Positions 63,701-64,000 of a DNA stretch of 64,000 nucleotides are shown here, piece after piece. The stretch covers positions 255,110-319,109 of the forward strand of contig JAYKAV010001798.1 in assembly GCA_035582835.1 (NCBI GenBank), written 5' to 3'. This DNA comes from Phoebastria nigripes (Eukaryota > Chordata > Aves > Procellariiformes > Diomedeidae). Every line of letters begins with the position of its first letter. The stretch's first letter is position 1. The notes under the pieces were generated by a model. It did no database searches, had not been told where the DNA came from, and was given only the letters and a program-made list of their open reading frames with translations. Both the position numbers and the translations under genes were made by a program.

Positions 63701-64000
63701 TTGAAACTTTACCCTAATACTGAAAATAAACGGCAATCATTCTGACCTCGGGCTCTCTGTTCCGTAAGTATGTCCAGCATACAGTACCTCCCCTGCAACC
63801 ACAGCAATTAGAACCAGCAACAGACATGATCTCATTTGGAGATTACATATTTTCCTCAGGGAAAGTGTATCAATGCAGGAATAGCAAAGAGAAGAGACTG
63901 AGTATGGCATGGCAAGGAGAAAAAGCATCAGAAGCCAAAAATGAAGAGACAATGACACAGCATTGTGCATTAATACTTAACATGAAGAATCTCTGATATT
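57717..64000. other. Intergenic AT-rich DNA to right edge
   Basis: No gene recognised. Short TA/CA repeats lie near 59043-59063 and 61425-61480. G+C-richer patches at 60880-61040 and 63740-63830 carry acceptor-like sites on the minus strand (TTCTGCTTGTTCAG and GCTGTGGTTGCAG) with short open frames behind them. Neither matches PREX2, which I would expect beyond this edge by human gene order. Confidence 0.5.

Noticed and set aside
56877..64000. Last exons of PREX2
   Set aside because: Expected nearby from human gene order, but none of the candidate minus-strand frames reads like the P-Rex C-terminus as I recall it. PREX2 probably lies beyond the right edge.

Overview
The window looks like avian nuclear DNA. 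It is AT-rich and almost entirely non-coding. It carries CR1 LINE 3' fragments, three copies of a bird-type endogenous retroviral LTR, and one CpG island about 1.6 kb long. The only coding sequence I can name is the first coding exon of C8orf34 (VEST1). It is on the minus strand at 24965-25033 and encodes MASHQQ..TRIQAYLEKNKIGPLFE followed by a consensus splice donor. About two dozen isolated single Ns suggest masked or heterozygous bases in a draft assembly.

Layout. Positions 1-982 hold a ~48-bp minisatellite and an ERV-like internal fragment, followed at 983-1518 by an old minus-strand LTR. Everything from 1 to 24964 would be intron 1 of C8orf34. In this intron lie an imperfect inverted repeat with ~130-bp arms (6402-6527 and 7380-7518), a decayed coding-like stretch on the plus strand (about 9608-9960), and a full-length 535-bp solo LTR with a 5-bp target duplication (18946-19480). 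The CpG island (about 24230-25880) is the C8orf34 promoter and first exon, with a CCAAT box and a duplicated GTTGGCGCC motif upstream.

From 25.9 kb to 64 kb the DNA lies 5' of C8orf34. In mammals this interval separates PREX2 from C8orf34, but I found no PREX2 exon here. It contains a CR1 fragment at 27.4 kb, a decayed coding-like block at 43.4-44.1 kb, a longer CR1 fragment at 44.2-45.0 kb, and a second full-length LTR at 52.6-53.1 kb in the opposite orientation. It also has a GC-rich probable repeat at 55.6-56.1 kb and, near 57 kb, two unexplained minus-strand open frames.

There is no operon, CRISPR array, rRNA or convincing tRNA gene. I did not find a multi-gene novel system. The most distinctive unexplained structures are the inverted repeat at 6.4-7.5 kb, the decayed coding-like blocks at 9.6 and 43.4 kb, and the 157-codon frame at 57.2-57.7 kb.
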